Assembly (NCBI RefSeq): GCF_017433805.1
Contig: NZ_JAFRGN010000007.1
Span: 202,203 to 266,202 of the forward strand
DNA: 64,000 nt
From: Butyrivibrio sp.
Lineage (GTDB): Bacteria; Bacillota; Clostridia; Lachnospirales; Lachnospiraceae
Direction: 5' to 3'
In this document: piece by piece, positions 7,109 through 16,223 of the stretch
How positions within the stretch are numbered: the stretch's first letter is position 1
Layout of the letters: each line of letters opens with the position of its first letter
Position numbers and translations under genes: made by a program
Notes under the pieces: model-generated
What the model was told of the DNA's origin: nothing
The model's database searches: none
What the model saw: only the letters and a program-made list of their open reading frames with translations

Positions 7109-10100
7109 TTATTTAACAAGGAGCCCCTGCATCTTCTCGATAATATTCTCAGTATCCTCAAGGAGCTTCTGCTCTGCCTTGGTAGGGTTCTTGTCCTTGT
7201 CATAAGTATAGACAAATACTGGAACTCCGGCAGCATGGAAGGTCATCTTGCCCTTGTAGCTGGCAACAAAACCTGGAATCTTACCTGAATCGATCTTGGC
7301 ATTAGGATTGACCTTGATCTCAATCTTACCATTTCCGCCCTTGATCTCAGGAATATAGAGGGCATGCGCCCTTGTGCGTAAAAGAGATATGCGAAGGAGG
7401 TTGATCGCCGTCTCTGGAACTTCTCCAAATCTGTCGATAAGTTCATCCTTCATATCATCGCACTCGCCCTGATTCTCAAGGCTGGCAATTCTCTTGTATA
7501 TCTCAAGCTTCTGCTCTTCATTGAGGATGTAATTGTCAGGAATAAAGGCGCTGACATCAAGATCAATACTGGTGTGGATATCATCAAGTGTGTAATCTCC
7601 ATCAGCGTCATCACTCTTCTTGTGTCTGACCGCCTCTCCAAGCATCTTGCAGTACAGATCATAACCGACTGCCTGCATATGTCCTGACTGTTTTCTTCCC
7701 AGAAGACTTCCTGCGCCTCTGATCTCAAGGTCTCTCATGGCAATCTTGAAGCCCGAACCAAGATCTGTAAATTCGCGGATCGCAGACAATCTCTTTTCCG
7801 CAACCTCTTTGAGCATCTTATCCTTCTTGTACATTAGGAAGGCATAAGCCGTCCTGTTGGATCGTCCAACTCGGCCACGAAGCTGATAGAGCTGAGACAG
7901 TCCCATCTTGTCTGAGTCGTGAATGATCATGGTGTTAACATTTGGAATATCAAGTCCGGTCTCGATGATAGTAGTAGACACCAGAACATCAATTGTTCCA
8001 TCAATGAAGTCATACATGATCCTCTCAAGCTCAGACTCCTTCATCTGTCCATGAGCAAAGGCAACATTGGCCTCTGGAACGAGCTTCTGGATCTGGGCTG
8101 CCACATCAGCTATAGTATTGACTCTGTTGTATACGTAGTAAACCTGACCATTTCTGGCAAGCTCTCTTGCGATAGCTTCTCTTATGAGCTCGTCGTTGTA
8201 CTCCATGACATAGGTCTGAATAGGCATTCTGTCGTTTGGAGCTTCCTCCAGAACGCTCATCTCCCTGATTCCTACAAGAGACATATGAAGTGTTCTTGGA
8301 ATAGGAGTTGCAGAAAGAGTAAGTACATCAATATTCTCTTTGAGGGTCTTAAGCTTTTCCTTGTGAGTTACGCCAAAACGCTGCTCCTCATCTACGATGA
8401 GAAGGCCAAGGTCCTTGTACTGCACATCCTTGGAAAGGAGTCTGTGTGTTCCAATAACTATATCAACGAGACCTTTTTTCAGGTCTACAATTGTCTTTTT
8501 CTGCTCTGCTGCTGTCCTGAATCTGGACATAAGATCCACTCTTACAGGGAAGTCACGCATTCTCTCAGAGAAGGTGTTGTAGTGCTGCTGAGCAAGAATT
8601 GTTGTAGGCACTAGAACTGCAACCTGTTTGCCATCCTGAACTGCCTTAAAGGCCGCTCTTATGGCAATCTCAGTTTTACCAAAACCAACGTCTCCACAGA
8701 CAAGTCTGTCCATGATGATGCTGGATTCCATGTCGCGCTTGGTATCCTCGATGGCATTGAGCTGATCCTCTGTCTCCTGATAAGGGAAAGCATCCTCGAA
8801 CTCCTGCTGCCATACAGTGTCTGGACTAAACTGATGTCCCTTGGCTTCCTGTCGCTTAGCATAGAGCTCCACAAGATCCTGAGCAACCTCTTCAACTGCT
8901 GCCTCAACCTTACTCTTGGTGTGGCTCCACTCAACGCTTCCCAGCTTATTGAGCTTGGGCTTATGAGTTGTCTCGCTGTCATCGCCGCCTGAAGCATACT
9001 TCTGGATAACCCCAAGGCCGGTAGCAAGAACATAGAGATTACCGCCATCTCCGTACTCGATCTTGATATAATCCCTGACTACATGGTCGGTCTCAATCTT
9101 CTCAATACCTCTGTAGATTCCAAGGCCGTGATCCTCGTGAACAACGTAGTCACCGATCTTAAGGTCTGAAAAGCTTGAAATCTTCTCGCCCTGATACTCG
9201 CTCTTTTTCTTCTTTTTGCGTTTCTTGACGTGCTCTGTGAAGATATCACTCTCAGCAATTACGGCAAACTTGATCTCAGGGTACTCAAAGCCCTTGAGAA
9301 TCCTGCCGTAGTAGGTCATGATCTCGCCGGGCTTAAGAACTCTTCCCGGATCTTCGCTGTAAAATGCTGTGACCAGGTTGTCCCTAAGGTCATCAACGAT
9401 TCTCTTGGCCCTTGTTCTGGAGCCTGAGAGAATAAGCACTCTGTAGCCTTCCTTAACATATTTCTTAAGGTCGGAAACGAGTGATTCAAAACTGTTATTA
9501 TAAGGCGCAATACTGCGAGCGCGAATGTCCCAGGTCTTCTCAGGTTCAAAGAGGTTCTGGCTCTTTGGCATCTGAAGTGCTGAAATGAGAACGCGCCTTC
9601 CATTTCCCATTCTGGCAATACAGTTATCTATAGAATAAAGAAGGTCCATCTGACCTGGCAGAATATAGCCCTTTTCAGCCCTGTGGGTCATGCTCTCTTT
9701 AAACTCTGTCTCTACAGCCCAGGCATGCTCCTGAACTCTTTGTGGCTCGTCTATGAAAATGCAGCTCTTTCCCTTGGGGAACATCTCCTGCATTGTAACT
9801 GTGTCAGGGTAAAAATATCTGATGTAGCTCTCGAGGTTAACAAGTGACTTAAGCTCAAAGAGCTGCTCGCGAAGTTCTTCTGTCTGAGTCTTGAGCTGAT
9901 GCGCCTCTTTGGTCTTAAACTCAGAGCGAAGAAGCTCAACTCTTTTATCGGTATCTTCCTGAATCCTGTCCATACCTTCTGACAGTAGTTTCTCATCAAG
10001 GATGATCTCGGAAGCTGGATATATCTCGATTGACTCAAGCTTTTCAAGAGATCTCTGTGACAGAATGTCAAAGCTTCTGATTGACTGAATCTCATCTCCC

Positions 10101-10681
10101 CAGAGCTCAATACGGAAAGGGTTATCCTCTGTCAGATCAAAGACATCCACAATATCACCACGAACAGAGAATTCGCCTGGTCCTTCAACCTGGTAGTTCC
10201 TGATATAGCCCATGGTTGTAAGGCGCTTTGCAATCTCTATCTCATCGATTGGCTTGTGTCTGTCAATTTCTAGGATATGTTCCTTAATTATCTCAGGCCT
10301 GATCTGTGGTGCCATGAGAGCAGCGAAGGTAGTGACAACTGTGACTGGTCTTCCCTCGAGAAGTCTTCTCATGGTGCGGATTCGCTGTCTTACTATCTCG
10401 TTGCTATGAACATCTGCCTGGTAAAAGATAAGGTCCTTGGCGGGATATACTGTGACATTCCTGTCATAAAACTTATAGTCCTCGTATATCTCTTTGGCTC
10501 TGAGGTCAGAATAGGTGACAATTATTCTGTACTTGAAACCAGCTCCCAGGCTGTCAATAAAATGAAGCTTCTGGGAGTCTACGCATCCTGTCACCTCTGC
10601 GCAGGCAAAGGGCTTATCAAGATATTCATTTATTTCCTGGAACTGCCTTAGTTCTGTTAAAGGAGTCTGAATCGCTCTCAT
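7109..10681 (-). CDS. mfd: Transcription-repair coupling factor
   Basis: Mfd removes RNA polymerase stalled at DNA lesions and recruits the UvrABC excision machinery. The protein has 1,190 residues, full length for the family. The UvrB-like N-terminal domains occupy about residues 1-480. The CarD-like polymerase-interaction domain follows near 500-560 (YVVHEDHGLGIYRG). Next is the helicase, with Walker A GDVGFGKTE (near 665), DEEQRFG and LSATPIPRTLH. The translocation segment contains QLRGRVGRSNR, and the C-terminal UvrA-binding regulatory domain completes it. It lies 38 bases after pth, with a weak ribosome binding site, suggesting co-transcription, as in the spoVG-pth-mfd neighbourhood of Bacillus. 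Confidence 0.98.
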   Translation of the reverse strand: MRAIQTPLTELRQFQEINEYLDKPFACAEVTGCVDSQKLHFIDSLGAGFKYRIIVTYSDLRAKEIYEDYKFYDRNVTVYPAKDLIFYQADVHSNEIVRQRIRTMRRLLEGRPVTVVTTFAALMAPQIRPEIIKEHILEIDRHKPIDEIEIAKRLTTMGYIRNYQVEGPGEFSVRGDIVDVFDLTEDNPFRIELWGDEIQSIRSFDILSQRSLEKLESIEIYPASEIILDEKLLSEGMDRIQEDTDKRVELLRSEFKTKEAHQLKTQTEELREQLFELKSLVNLESYIRYFYPDTVTMQEMFPKGKSCIFIDEPQRVQEHAWAVETEFKESMTHRAEKGYILPGQMDLLYSIDNCIARMGNGRRVLISALQMPKSQNLFEPEKTWDIRARSIAPYNNSFESLVSDLKKYVKEGYRVLILSGSRTRAKRIVDDLRDNLVTAFYSEDPGRVLKPGEIMTYYGRILKGFEYPEIKFAVIAESDIFTEHVKKRKKKKKSEYQGEKISSFSDLKIGDYVVHEDHGLGIYRGIEKIETDHVVRDYIKIEYGDGGNLYVLATGLGVIQKYASGGDDSETTHKPKLNKLGSVEWSHTKSKVEAAVEEVAQDLVELYAKRQEAKGHQFSPDTVWQQEFEDAFPYQETEDQLNAIEDTKRDMESSIIMDRLVCGDVGFGKTEIAIRAAFKAVQDGKQVAVLVPTTILAQQHYNTFSERMRDFPVRVDLMSRFRTAAEQKKTIVDLKKGLVDIVIGTHRLLSKDVQYKDLGLLIVDEEQRFGVTHKEKLKTLKENIDVLTLSATPIPRTLHMSLVGIREMSVLEEAPNDRMPIQTYVMEYNDELIREAIARELARNGQVYYVYNRVNTIADVAAQIQKLVPEANVAFAHGQMKESELERIMYDFIDGTIDVLVSTTIIETGLDIPNVNTMIIHDSDKMGLSQLYQLRGRVGRSNRTAYAFLMYKKDKMLKEVAEKRLSAIREFTDLGSGFKIAMRDLEIRGAGSLLGRKQSGHMQAVGYDLYCKMLGEAVRHKKSDDADGDYTLDDIHTSIDLDVSAFIPDNYILNEEQKLEIYKRIASLENQGECDDMKDELIDRFGEVPETAINLLRISLLRTRAHALYIPEIKGGNGKIEIKVNPNAKIDSGKIPGFVASYKGKMTFHAAGVPVFVYTYDKDKNPTKAEQKLLEDTENIIEKMQGLLVK

Positions 10682-10719
10682 ATTTTTACACCATAAAAAA
10701 TATACAATCAGTCTGCTAC

Positions 10720-11364
10720 TTATTTATCGCTATCTTTTTTCTTGTTGGAATTGTACTTGTTCATTGCAGAATCAACGCCGGCAGCTATTATCTCTTCAAC
10801 CGCGCCTACAGCTGACTCAATTCCTTCCTTGATGGATACTGCATCCTCGCCTTCAAAGTGGCCCAGAACCCAGTCCACCATATCCCATTCCTTGGGCTTT
10901 TTGCCAACGCCGACACGAACTCTGTTAAACTCGCTGTGTCCGAGCTGGGCAATAATGCTCTTAAGTCCGTTATGTCCACCGGCACTTCCCTTAGGACGAA
11001 CTCTGATGTTTCCTACATCAAGCTCAACATCGTCAGAAATAACGATGAGTTCCTCCTTGGAATCCACCTTGAAGTAGTCGCAGATTGGTCTAATAGCCTC
11101 TCCACTAAGATTCATATATGTAAGGGGCTTAACGAGGATCACTCTGTCAGCTCCTATTCTTCCTTTTCCGTATACTGCCTTGAACTTTGTCTCAGTGAGC
11201 TCAATATGATATTTATCAGAAAGGGCATCGATAGTATCAAAGCCCACGTTGTGTCTTGTTCCAAAGTATTTCTTTTCAGGATTACCAAGTCCTGCTATAA
11301 CGTACATCTTACCTGTTTCCTCTTCTTTCTCTTTTACAAACAATCTCTTTAAAAAATCAAACAT
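10720..11364 (-). CDS. pth: Peptidyl-tRNA hydrolase
   Basis: Pth cleaves peptidyl-tRNA released from stalled ribosomes and recycles the tRNA. The 214-residue form starts at the ATG at 11364, preceded by AGGTGGGG. A longer open frame upstream has no ribosome binding site. The standard Pth domain begins at residue 20 (MYVIAGLGNPEKKY), so this version carries a short charged N-terminal extension (MFDFLKRLFVKEKEEE). The catalytic His is in GTRHNVGFD, the substrate Asn in LTYMNLSGE and the Asp in ISDDVELD. Downstream is mfd. Upstream is spoVG, separated by 179 bases that include a terminator-like hairpin. Confidence 0.95.
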   Translation of the reverse strand: MFDFLKRLFVKEKEEETGKMYVIAGLGNPEKKYFGTRHNVGFDTIDALSDKYHIELTETKFKAVYGKGRIGADRVILVKPLTYMNLSGEAIRPICDYFKVDSKEELIVISDDVELDVGNIRVRPKGSAGGHNGLKSIIAQLGHSEFNRVRVGVGKKPKEWDMVDWVLGHFEGEDAVSIKEGIESAVGAVEEIIAAGVDSAMNKYNSNKKKDSDK

Positions 11365-11486
11365 TTCCCCACCTATTTCCACACAACAAAATGTCTTTTC
11401 CCACAAATAGCCCGATTTATGGGCATGCGTATATGCGCCGGAAGCAAAATGATGCCCCCTGCGTATTTGCAATCCTATAATAACAT

Positions 11487-11514
11487 AAGGGAGCTCAGAA
11501 ATCTAAGCCCCCTT
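11487..11514 (-). terminator. Terminator-like hairpin between spoVG and pth
   Basis: On the minus strand AAGGGGGCTTAGA pairs with TCTGAGCTCCCTT, with one bulge or mismatch. The tract after it is only moderately T-rich, so termination may be partial. The rest of the 179-base gap shows no gene. Confidence 0.45.
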
Positions 11515-11543
11515 ATACATTATTTGATATTAAATTTTCTGAT

Positions 11544-11840
11544 TTACTCTGCTACAGGTGCTGCAGAATCCCCCTCTGCAACTTCGTCAGCAGCCTTATC
11601 GTACGCTTCCAATATGGTGTCCTGAAGAACCTTTCTCATATCGGAGTTGATAGGATGTGCGATGTCTCTATACTCTCCATCAGTTGATTTCTTGCTAGGC
11701 ATTGCGATAAACAAGCCTCTCTCGCCTTCGATCACTTTGATGTCATGAACTACAAATTCATTATCAAAAGTAACTGAAACTACTGCGCGCATCTTACCCT
11801 GCTTGGTGACTTTTCTTACTCTAACATCCGTAATCTTCAT
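11544..11840 (-). CDS. spoVG: SpoVG family RNA/DNA-binding regulator
   Basis: This 98-residue protein has the SpoVG core: [11 protein letters not shown], then [24 protein letters not shown] and FRDIAHPI (here YRDIAHPI). SpoVG is a small nucleic-acid-binding protein affecting cell division and sporulation-related expression in Bacillus. In non-sporulating or weakly sporulating Firmicutes it is a global regulator. The start has AGAGGGGGTT ahead of it. It lies 39 bases after glgD, making a glgC-glgD-spoVG unit likely, which would link glycogen synthesis and SpoVG transcriptionally. The last residues are an acidic, alanine-rich tail (about 80-98). Confidence 0.95.
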   Translation of the reverse strand: MKITDVRVRKVTKQGKMRAVVSVTFDNEFVVHDIKVIEGERGLFIAMPSKKSTDGEYRDIAHPINSDMRKVLQDTILEAYDKAADEVAEGDSAAPVAE

Positions 11841-11879
11841 TTTGTAACCCCCTCTTGGTTAGACTGAAGCTGTCAATTG

Positions 11880-13007
11880 TTACAGTACGTACCGTTCATT
11901 GTTCTCGACAACAACCTTGATGCCGTTATCCTCTTTATAATAAGAGTTAGCCTGGATTGTACCATGGCTCTCAACAATGCAGTTCTCAATGTGTGAATTG
12001 TCCCCGATGTACACATCATTAAGTATTATTGAATTTTTGATATAGCAGTTATTTCCGATGAAAGCCCCCTTGAATACCAATGAATCTTCTACAGTTCCAT
12101 TGATAATGCATCCACTGGAAATAAGACTGTTCTTGACGTTAACACCTACGTTGTACTTGGCAGGTGGAAGATCAACTACCTTGGTGTAGATTCCTGGATA
12201 ATCGCGGAAGAAGTAGTTACGAACTTCTGGCTTGAGGAAATCCATGTTGGTTCTGTAGTAATCCTCAACTGATGCGATATTGTTCCAGTACTCCTTGATC
12301 TTGTAGCCGTAGATACGCTTCATATCCTTGTATCTAACGAGGATGTCTCTAACGAAGTCATATCTCTCTTCTGCCTCAGCCCTCTCGATGAGCTCGATGA
12401 GCTGTCTACGTCTGATTACGTAAATACCACAGGAAATGGTGTTAGATCTTGATACAACAGGCTTCTCTTCGAATTCCTCGATTCGGCTCTCCTCGTTCAT
12501 ACGGATTGTTCCGAATCTCTCTGTATCAATGCTTGCTGGCATATCCTTGCAAACCACTGTGATATCTGACTGCTTCTGAATGTGATATTCAAGAAGCTTA
12601 GCGTAATCCATCTTGTAAACACAGTCACCTGAAGTAATGATTACGTATGGTTCGTGACAACTTCTCAAAAACTCAAGGTTCTGTGCAATGGCATCTGCTG
12701 TTCCTCTGTACCAGAGGTTACCAGAAGCCTTAACTGCTGGAGTGAATACATACAGACCGCCCTGTTTACGTCCGAAGTCCCACCACTTGGAGGAGCTAAG
12801 GTGTGTGTTAAGACTGCCTGCGTTATACTGTGTGAATACGGCAACTGTCTGAATGTGTGAGTTGGTCATGTTACTAAGAGCAAAGTCGATACTCCTGTAA
12901 AAACCTGCCACTGGCATAGCACAAACCGCTCTGCGCTTGGAGAGCTCCTGCATTCTGCTACTGCTACCGCCTGCTAAAATAATGCCAATCGCCCTCATGT
13001 CAATCAC
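11880..13007 (-). CDS. glgD: Glucose-1-phosphate adenylyltransferase subunit GlgD
   Basis: GlgD (375 residues) is the non-catalytic or weakly catalytic partner of GlgC in Firmicutes ADP-glucose pyrophosphorylase, the first committed step of glycogen synthesis. The N-terminal nucleotidyltransferase domain starts [17 protein letters not shown]. The usual GlgC signature lysine/arginine (GGxGxRL) region is replaced by [12 protein letters not shown], as in GlgD proteins. The C-terminal left-handed beta-helix includes [13 protein letters not shown] and [13 protein letters not shown]. It overlaps the end of glgC by 8 bases, so the two are translationally coupled. Confidence 0.95.
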   Translation of the reverse strand: MIDMRAIGIILAGGSSSRMQELSKRRAVCAMPVAGFYRSIDFALSNMTNSHIQTVAVFTQYNAGSLNTHLSSSKWWDFGRKQGGLYVFTPAVKASGNLWYRGTADAIAQNLEFLRSCHEPYVIITSGDCVYKMDYAKLLEYHIQKQSDITVVCKDMPASIDTERFGTIRMNEESRIEEFEEKPVVSRSNTISCGIYVIRRRQLIELIERAEAEERYDFVRDILVRYKDMKRIYGYKIKEYWNNIASVEDYYRTNMDFLKPEVRNYFFRDYPGIYTKVVDLPPAKYNVGVNVKNSLISSGCIINGTVEDSLVFKGAFIGNNCYIKNSIILNDVYIGDNSHIENCIVESHGTIQANSYYKEDNGIKVVVENNERYVL

Positions 13008-14268
13008 CTGCCTTATCTAATGTTCTGCCGCTTTCAAGGATTCCGCCTGGGTAATCCTTTTCAGTGGTCTTACCTGAAATCATTGTATTCTTACCAATCT
13101 GTACATTGTCTGGAATAACTGATTTCTCACCGATAGTGCAGAGACCTTCACAATAAATTCCGGGCTTGGTCTCATTCTCTTTTTCTTCGAAGGCTCCGAT
13201 TGTAACCTTGTTACCAATCTTAACCTTCTCTGCGATGATGCCCTTTTCTATGTTACAGCCTTCGCCGATCTCTGTCTCATTCATAATGATAGAGTGGCTG
13301 ACTACTGTATCCTTGCCAATCTTGACGCCAGGTCCGATAACTGAGTTATAAACCTTACCATAGATCTCGCAGCCTTCACCTACGATACTGCGCTCAATGG
13401 CGCTGTCAGGTCCAAGGTACTGTGGTGGCTGAACATCGCTTGCTGTGTAGATCTTCCAGTACTCCTCATAAAGGTTGAACTCTGGAACGATATCGATCAG
13501 CTCCATGTTAGCTTCCCAGTATGATGTAAGTGTTCCTACATCCTTCCAGTAACCATCAAATTCATAAGCATAGAGAGCCTGTCCCTGTTCCTTGCAATAA
13601 GGAATTATATGCTTACCAAAATCAAGTCCTGCCTGGTCCTTGTTCTTGATAAGAGCTTCCTTAAGTGCCTTCCAGGAGAAGATGTAAATACCCATAGAAG
13701 CAAGGTTGCTACGTGGATGCTCAGGTTTCTCTTCGAAATCTACAATGCGCTTGTTCTGATCGGTAATCATGATACCAAATCTACTAGCCTCTTCCATAGG
13801 AACAGGCATAACTGCAATGGTAGCATCTGCGCCACTTGACTTGTGGAAATCAAGCATTGTCTCATAATCCATCTTATAGATATGATCTCCTGAGAGAATC
13901 AGTACATAATCTGGATTGTAGTTCTCCATATATTCTAAGTTCTGGTAAATAGCATTGGCTGTACCGGTATACCATTCACTGTTGGAACTCTTCTCGTATG
14001 GTGGTAAGACTGTTACACCACCGAAGTTACGGTCAAGGTCCCACGGAATACCAATTCCAATGTGAGAATTGAGTCGAAGCGGTCTGTACTGTGTAAGGAC
14101 ACCTACAGTGTCGACTCCTGAGTTAATACAATTGCTGAGCGGGAAATCGATTATTCTATACTTCCCCCCAAACGAAACGGCTGGCTTAGCCATCTTGGCT
14201 GTCAGCACGCCCAATCTGCTGCCCTGGCCCCCTGCCAGTAGCATTGCGATCATTTCCTTTTTTATCAT
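13000..14268 (-). CDS. glgC: Glucose-1-phosphate adenylyltransferase catalytic subunit
   Basis: GlgC makes ADP-glucose from glucose-1-phosphate and ATP for glycogen synthesis. The ATG at 14268 follows GAGGTGG by five bases and gives 422 residues starting [20 protein letters not shown]. An upstream in-frame extension to 14352 lacks a ribosome binding site. The catalytic domain has [19 protein letters not shown] and the FEEKP and GYWKDVGT segments. The left-handed beta-helix follows from about residue 290. It is transcribed divergently from murC. GlgC and GlgD together make a typical Lachnospiraceae ADP-glucose pyrophosphorylase. Confidence 0.97.
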   Translation of the reverse strand: MIKKEMIAMLLAGGQGSRLGVLTAKMAKPAVSFGGKYRIIDFPLSNCINSGVDTVGVLTQYRPLRLNSHIGIGIPWDLDRNFGGVTVLPPYEKSSNSEWYTGTANAIYQNLEYMENYNPDYVLILSGDHIYKMDYETMLDFHKSSGADATIAVMPVPMEEASRFGIMITDQNKRIVDFEEKPEHPRSNLASMGIYIFSWKALKEALIKNKDQAGLDFGKHIIPYCKEQGQALYAYEFDGYWKDVGTLTSYWEANMELIDIVPEFNLYEEYWKIYTASDVQPPQYLGPDSAIERSIVGEGCEIYGKVYNSVIGPGVKIGKDTVVSHSIIMNETEIGEGCNIEKGIIAEKVKIGNKVTIGAFEEKENETKPGIYCEGLCTIGEKSVIPDNVQIGKNTMISGKTTEKDYPGGILESGRTLDKAGD

Positions 14269-14389
14269 GTTCCACCTCGTTGCAAAAAATCGCTTTATTT
14301 CCCTATATAAAAGTATATCATAACTATTTACCTTGGTGACGTGATTTTGCATGTTTTTTAAAATTTATAATTACTTAATAATTGTAATT

Positions 14390-14417
14390 TTGACATTGTT
14401 GTTATAAGTGCTAGAAT
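14390..14417 (+). promoter_or_regulatory. Promoter for murC
   Basis: TTGACA at 14390-14395 is separated by 16 bases from TAGAAT at 14412-14417. The expected transcript starts about 45 bases before the murC ATG. It lies in the 199-base divergent space between glgC and murC. Confidence 0.7.
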
Positions 14418-14467
14418 ATAATCCGGTAAAAGACATATTAATTATAGGTAGAATCGAGGACTATTTT

Positions 14468-15862
14468 ATGTACCAGATAGATTTCAAAAACCCTGTCCAC
14501 GTATATTTCATGGGCATTGGCGGAATTTCAATGAGCGGCCTTGCCCAGATTTTAATAGAAGAGAACTTCAAGATTTCAGGTTCAGACAACAAGGAATCAG
14601 ACCTTACAAGATCACTTGAGAAAAGAGGCGTAACAGTATTCTACGGTCAGAAGGCCGAGAACATTGCTGCTGCCGGCGATATAGATGTAGTTGTTTACAC
14701 AGCTGCAGTTCATCCAGACAACCCAGAGTTTATGGCAGCCCAGGAAGCCGGTATTCCAATGCTCACAAGAGCTGAGCTTCTTGGTCAGATCATGAAACAG
14801 TATGAGCTTCCAGTAGCAGTAGCAGGAACTCACGGTAAGACTACAACAACATCAATGCTTTCCAAGATTCTTTTGGAGGCAGATACAGATCCTACTCTTT
14901 CAATCGGTGGAATCTTCAAGGATATCAATGGTAATATCCGCGTAGGTAATTCTGAATACTTCGTAACAGAGGCCTGCGAATATACCAACAGCTTCCTTAG
15001 CTTCTTCCCTAAGGTCAGCATCATTTCTAATATCGATGCAGATCATCTTGATTTCTTCAAGGACCTTGATGATATCAGACATTCCTTCAGGAAGTTTGCT
15101 CAGCTCCTTCCAGCTGACGGAACACTTGTGATCAACGGCGATATTGAAAACGTAGGCGAGATCACAGATTCACTTCCTTGCAGCATTATTACTTACGGCT
15201 CCAAGGATAGCTTCGACTATTATCCAACTGATATTACCTACAATGAACAGGGCAATCCTTCATTTGTAGCTCACCTTAAGGGAGGCGAAACTCTTAACAT
15301 CAGCCTTGCTGTACCAGGTGTGCACAATGTGTATAACGCTCTTGCTTCTATAGCAGTAGCTAATCTCTTTGGTATTTCCAAGGAGCACATGGTATCCGCT
15401 CTTTCACAGTTTGGCGGAACCAGCAGAAGATTCGAGTATAAGGGCGAGATTGGCGGCGTTACTATTATTGACGACTATGCTCATCACCCAACAGAGATCA
15501 AGGCTACACTTACAGCAGCTCAGAATTATCCACACAACAAGATCTGGTGCGTATTCCAGCCACACACCTACACCAGAACCAAGGCTCTTCTGAATGAGTT
15601 TGCTGAAGCTCTTTCACTTGCTGATCACGTTGTTCTTGCTGATATTTACGCAGCCAGAGAAAAAGATACACTTGGTATCAGTTCCAGAACTCTTCGCGAT
15701 AAGATTGTAGAAAATGGACATGAGTGTAATTATTTTCCAACAATTGAAAACTTTAGTGAAATAGAAAAATTTCTTTTGCAAAATTGCACTAAAGGAGATT
15801 TGTTGATAACCATGGGAGCCGGCGATGTTGTGAAAATAGGGGATGAACTCCTTGGAAGATAA
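14468..15862 (+). CDS. murC: UDP-N-acetylmuramate--L-alanine ligase
   Basis: MurC adds L-alanine to UDP-MurNAc, starting the peptidoglycan stem peptide in the cytoplasm. The ATG at 14468 follows CGAGGA and gives 464 residues; an earlier in-frame ATG at 14408 overlaps the promoter and is rejected. The protein has the N-terminal UDP-binding HVYFMGIGGISMSGLAQ, the ATP loop AGTHGKTTTTSM, the central DADHLDF and the C-terminal DDYAHHPTEI motif. All fit a complete Mur ligase. Its own promoter and the DnaA-box cluster behind it suggest a single-gene transcript. Confidence 0.97.
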   Translation: MYQIDFKNPVHVYFMGIGGISMSGLAQILIEENFKISGSDNKESDLTRSLEKRGVTVFYGQKAENIAAAGDIDVVVYTAAVHPDNPEFMAAQEAGIPMLTRAELLGQIMKQYELPVAVAGTHGKTTTTSMLSKILLEADTDPTLSIGGIFKDINGNIRVGNSEYFVTEACEYTNSFLSFFPKVSIISNIDADHLDFFKDLDDIRHSFRKFAQLLPADGTLVINGDIENVGEITDSLPCSIITYGSKDSFDYYPTDITYNEQGNPSFVAHLKGGETLNISLAVPGVHNVYNALASIAVANLFGISKEHMVSALSQFGGTSRRFEYKGEIGGVTIIDDYAHHPTEIKATLTAAQNYPHNKIWCVFQPHTYTRTKALLNEFAEALSLADHVVLADIYAAREKDTLGISSRTLRDKIVENGHECNYFPTIENFSEIEKFLLQNCTKGDLLITMGAGDVVKIGDELLGR

Positions 15863-15864
15863 AC

Positions 15865-16024
15865 TTATCCACATTTCCACTTTGGATAAGTCAAAATATT
15901 AAACGATTTCGGTGGATAACAGCCTGACATTTTCCACTTACTTTTTTAAAGGGTAAGGGTTGATGGTTAGGCTGTTTTTGATTATTCAGGTAAAAAATAA
16001 TCCACGTTATCCACATTGTCCACA
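15865..16024. promoter_or_regulatory. Cluster of DnaA boxes upstream of the primosome genes
   Basis: Two perfect TTATCCACA boxes (15865-15873 and 16007-16015, plus strand) and TTGTCCACA (16016-16024) lie here. One-mismatch boxes are on the minus strand at 15881-15889 and 15911-15919, and TTTTCCACT is at 15930-15938. That is six sites in 160 bases, whereas about 0.5 perfect boxes per 64 kb are expected by chance on both strands. The cluster sits 80-240 bases upstream of the -10 of the dnaD-like gene. It fits DnaA control or titration at this promoter. It may also be a DNA-unwinding region, but dnaA and rpmH are not adjacent. Confidence 0.7.
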
Positions 16025-16103
16025 AAGTGGTCCAAAATCGGAAACCGCGCATGGGCACTGGATTTCTTCGTCACTTTTTCCAATATCATTTAAAAAATTG
16101 TCA

Positions 16104-16112
16104 TGCTATAAT
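16104..16112 (+). promoter_or_regulatory. Extended -10 promoter for the dnaD-dnaI-prs genes
   Basis: TGCTATAAT gives a perfect extended -10. No good -35 is visible. The predicted leader of about 105 bases contains a GTCTGA/TCAGAC hairpin (16155-16173) and a short possible leader peptide. Confidence 0.6.
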
Positions 16113-16135
16113 TTCAATTGTTCAAGGGAGTGCAG

Positions 16136-16183
16136 GTGAAAAAGCTTGATTTACGTCTGACGTCGGATCAGACAGTAATATGA
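16136..16183 (+). CDS. Possible 15-residue leader peptide
   Basis: A GTG start follows AAGGGAG by five bases and opens a 15-codon frame (MKKLDLRLTSDQTVI) that ends in TGA 40 bases before the dnaD-like ATG. Its second half overlaps the GTCTGA/TCAGAC hairpin. The good ribosome binding site is the only support. It could be a leader peptide that couples translation to expression of the primosome genes, or chance. Confidence 0.3.
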   Translation: MKKLDLRLTSDQTVI

Positions 16184-16223
16184 CCTCAGAACACCTAAAT
16201 ATTTATAAGAGGTGATCAGATAT

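Noticed and set aside
11365-11472. N-terminal extension of pth up to 11472
   Set aside because: It has no ribosome binding site and encodes an unrelated sequence; the ATG at 11364 has AGGTGGGG.
15865-16024. The DnaA-box cluster as the chromosomal oriC
   Set aside because: dnaA, rpmH, rnpA and gyrase genes are not adjacent and gene orientation does not switch from minus to plus around it in a consistent way (most genes to the right are minus). It is kept as a regulatory or titration site.
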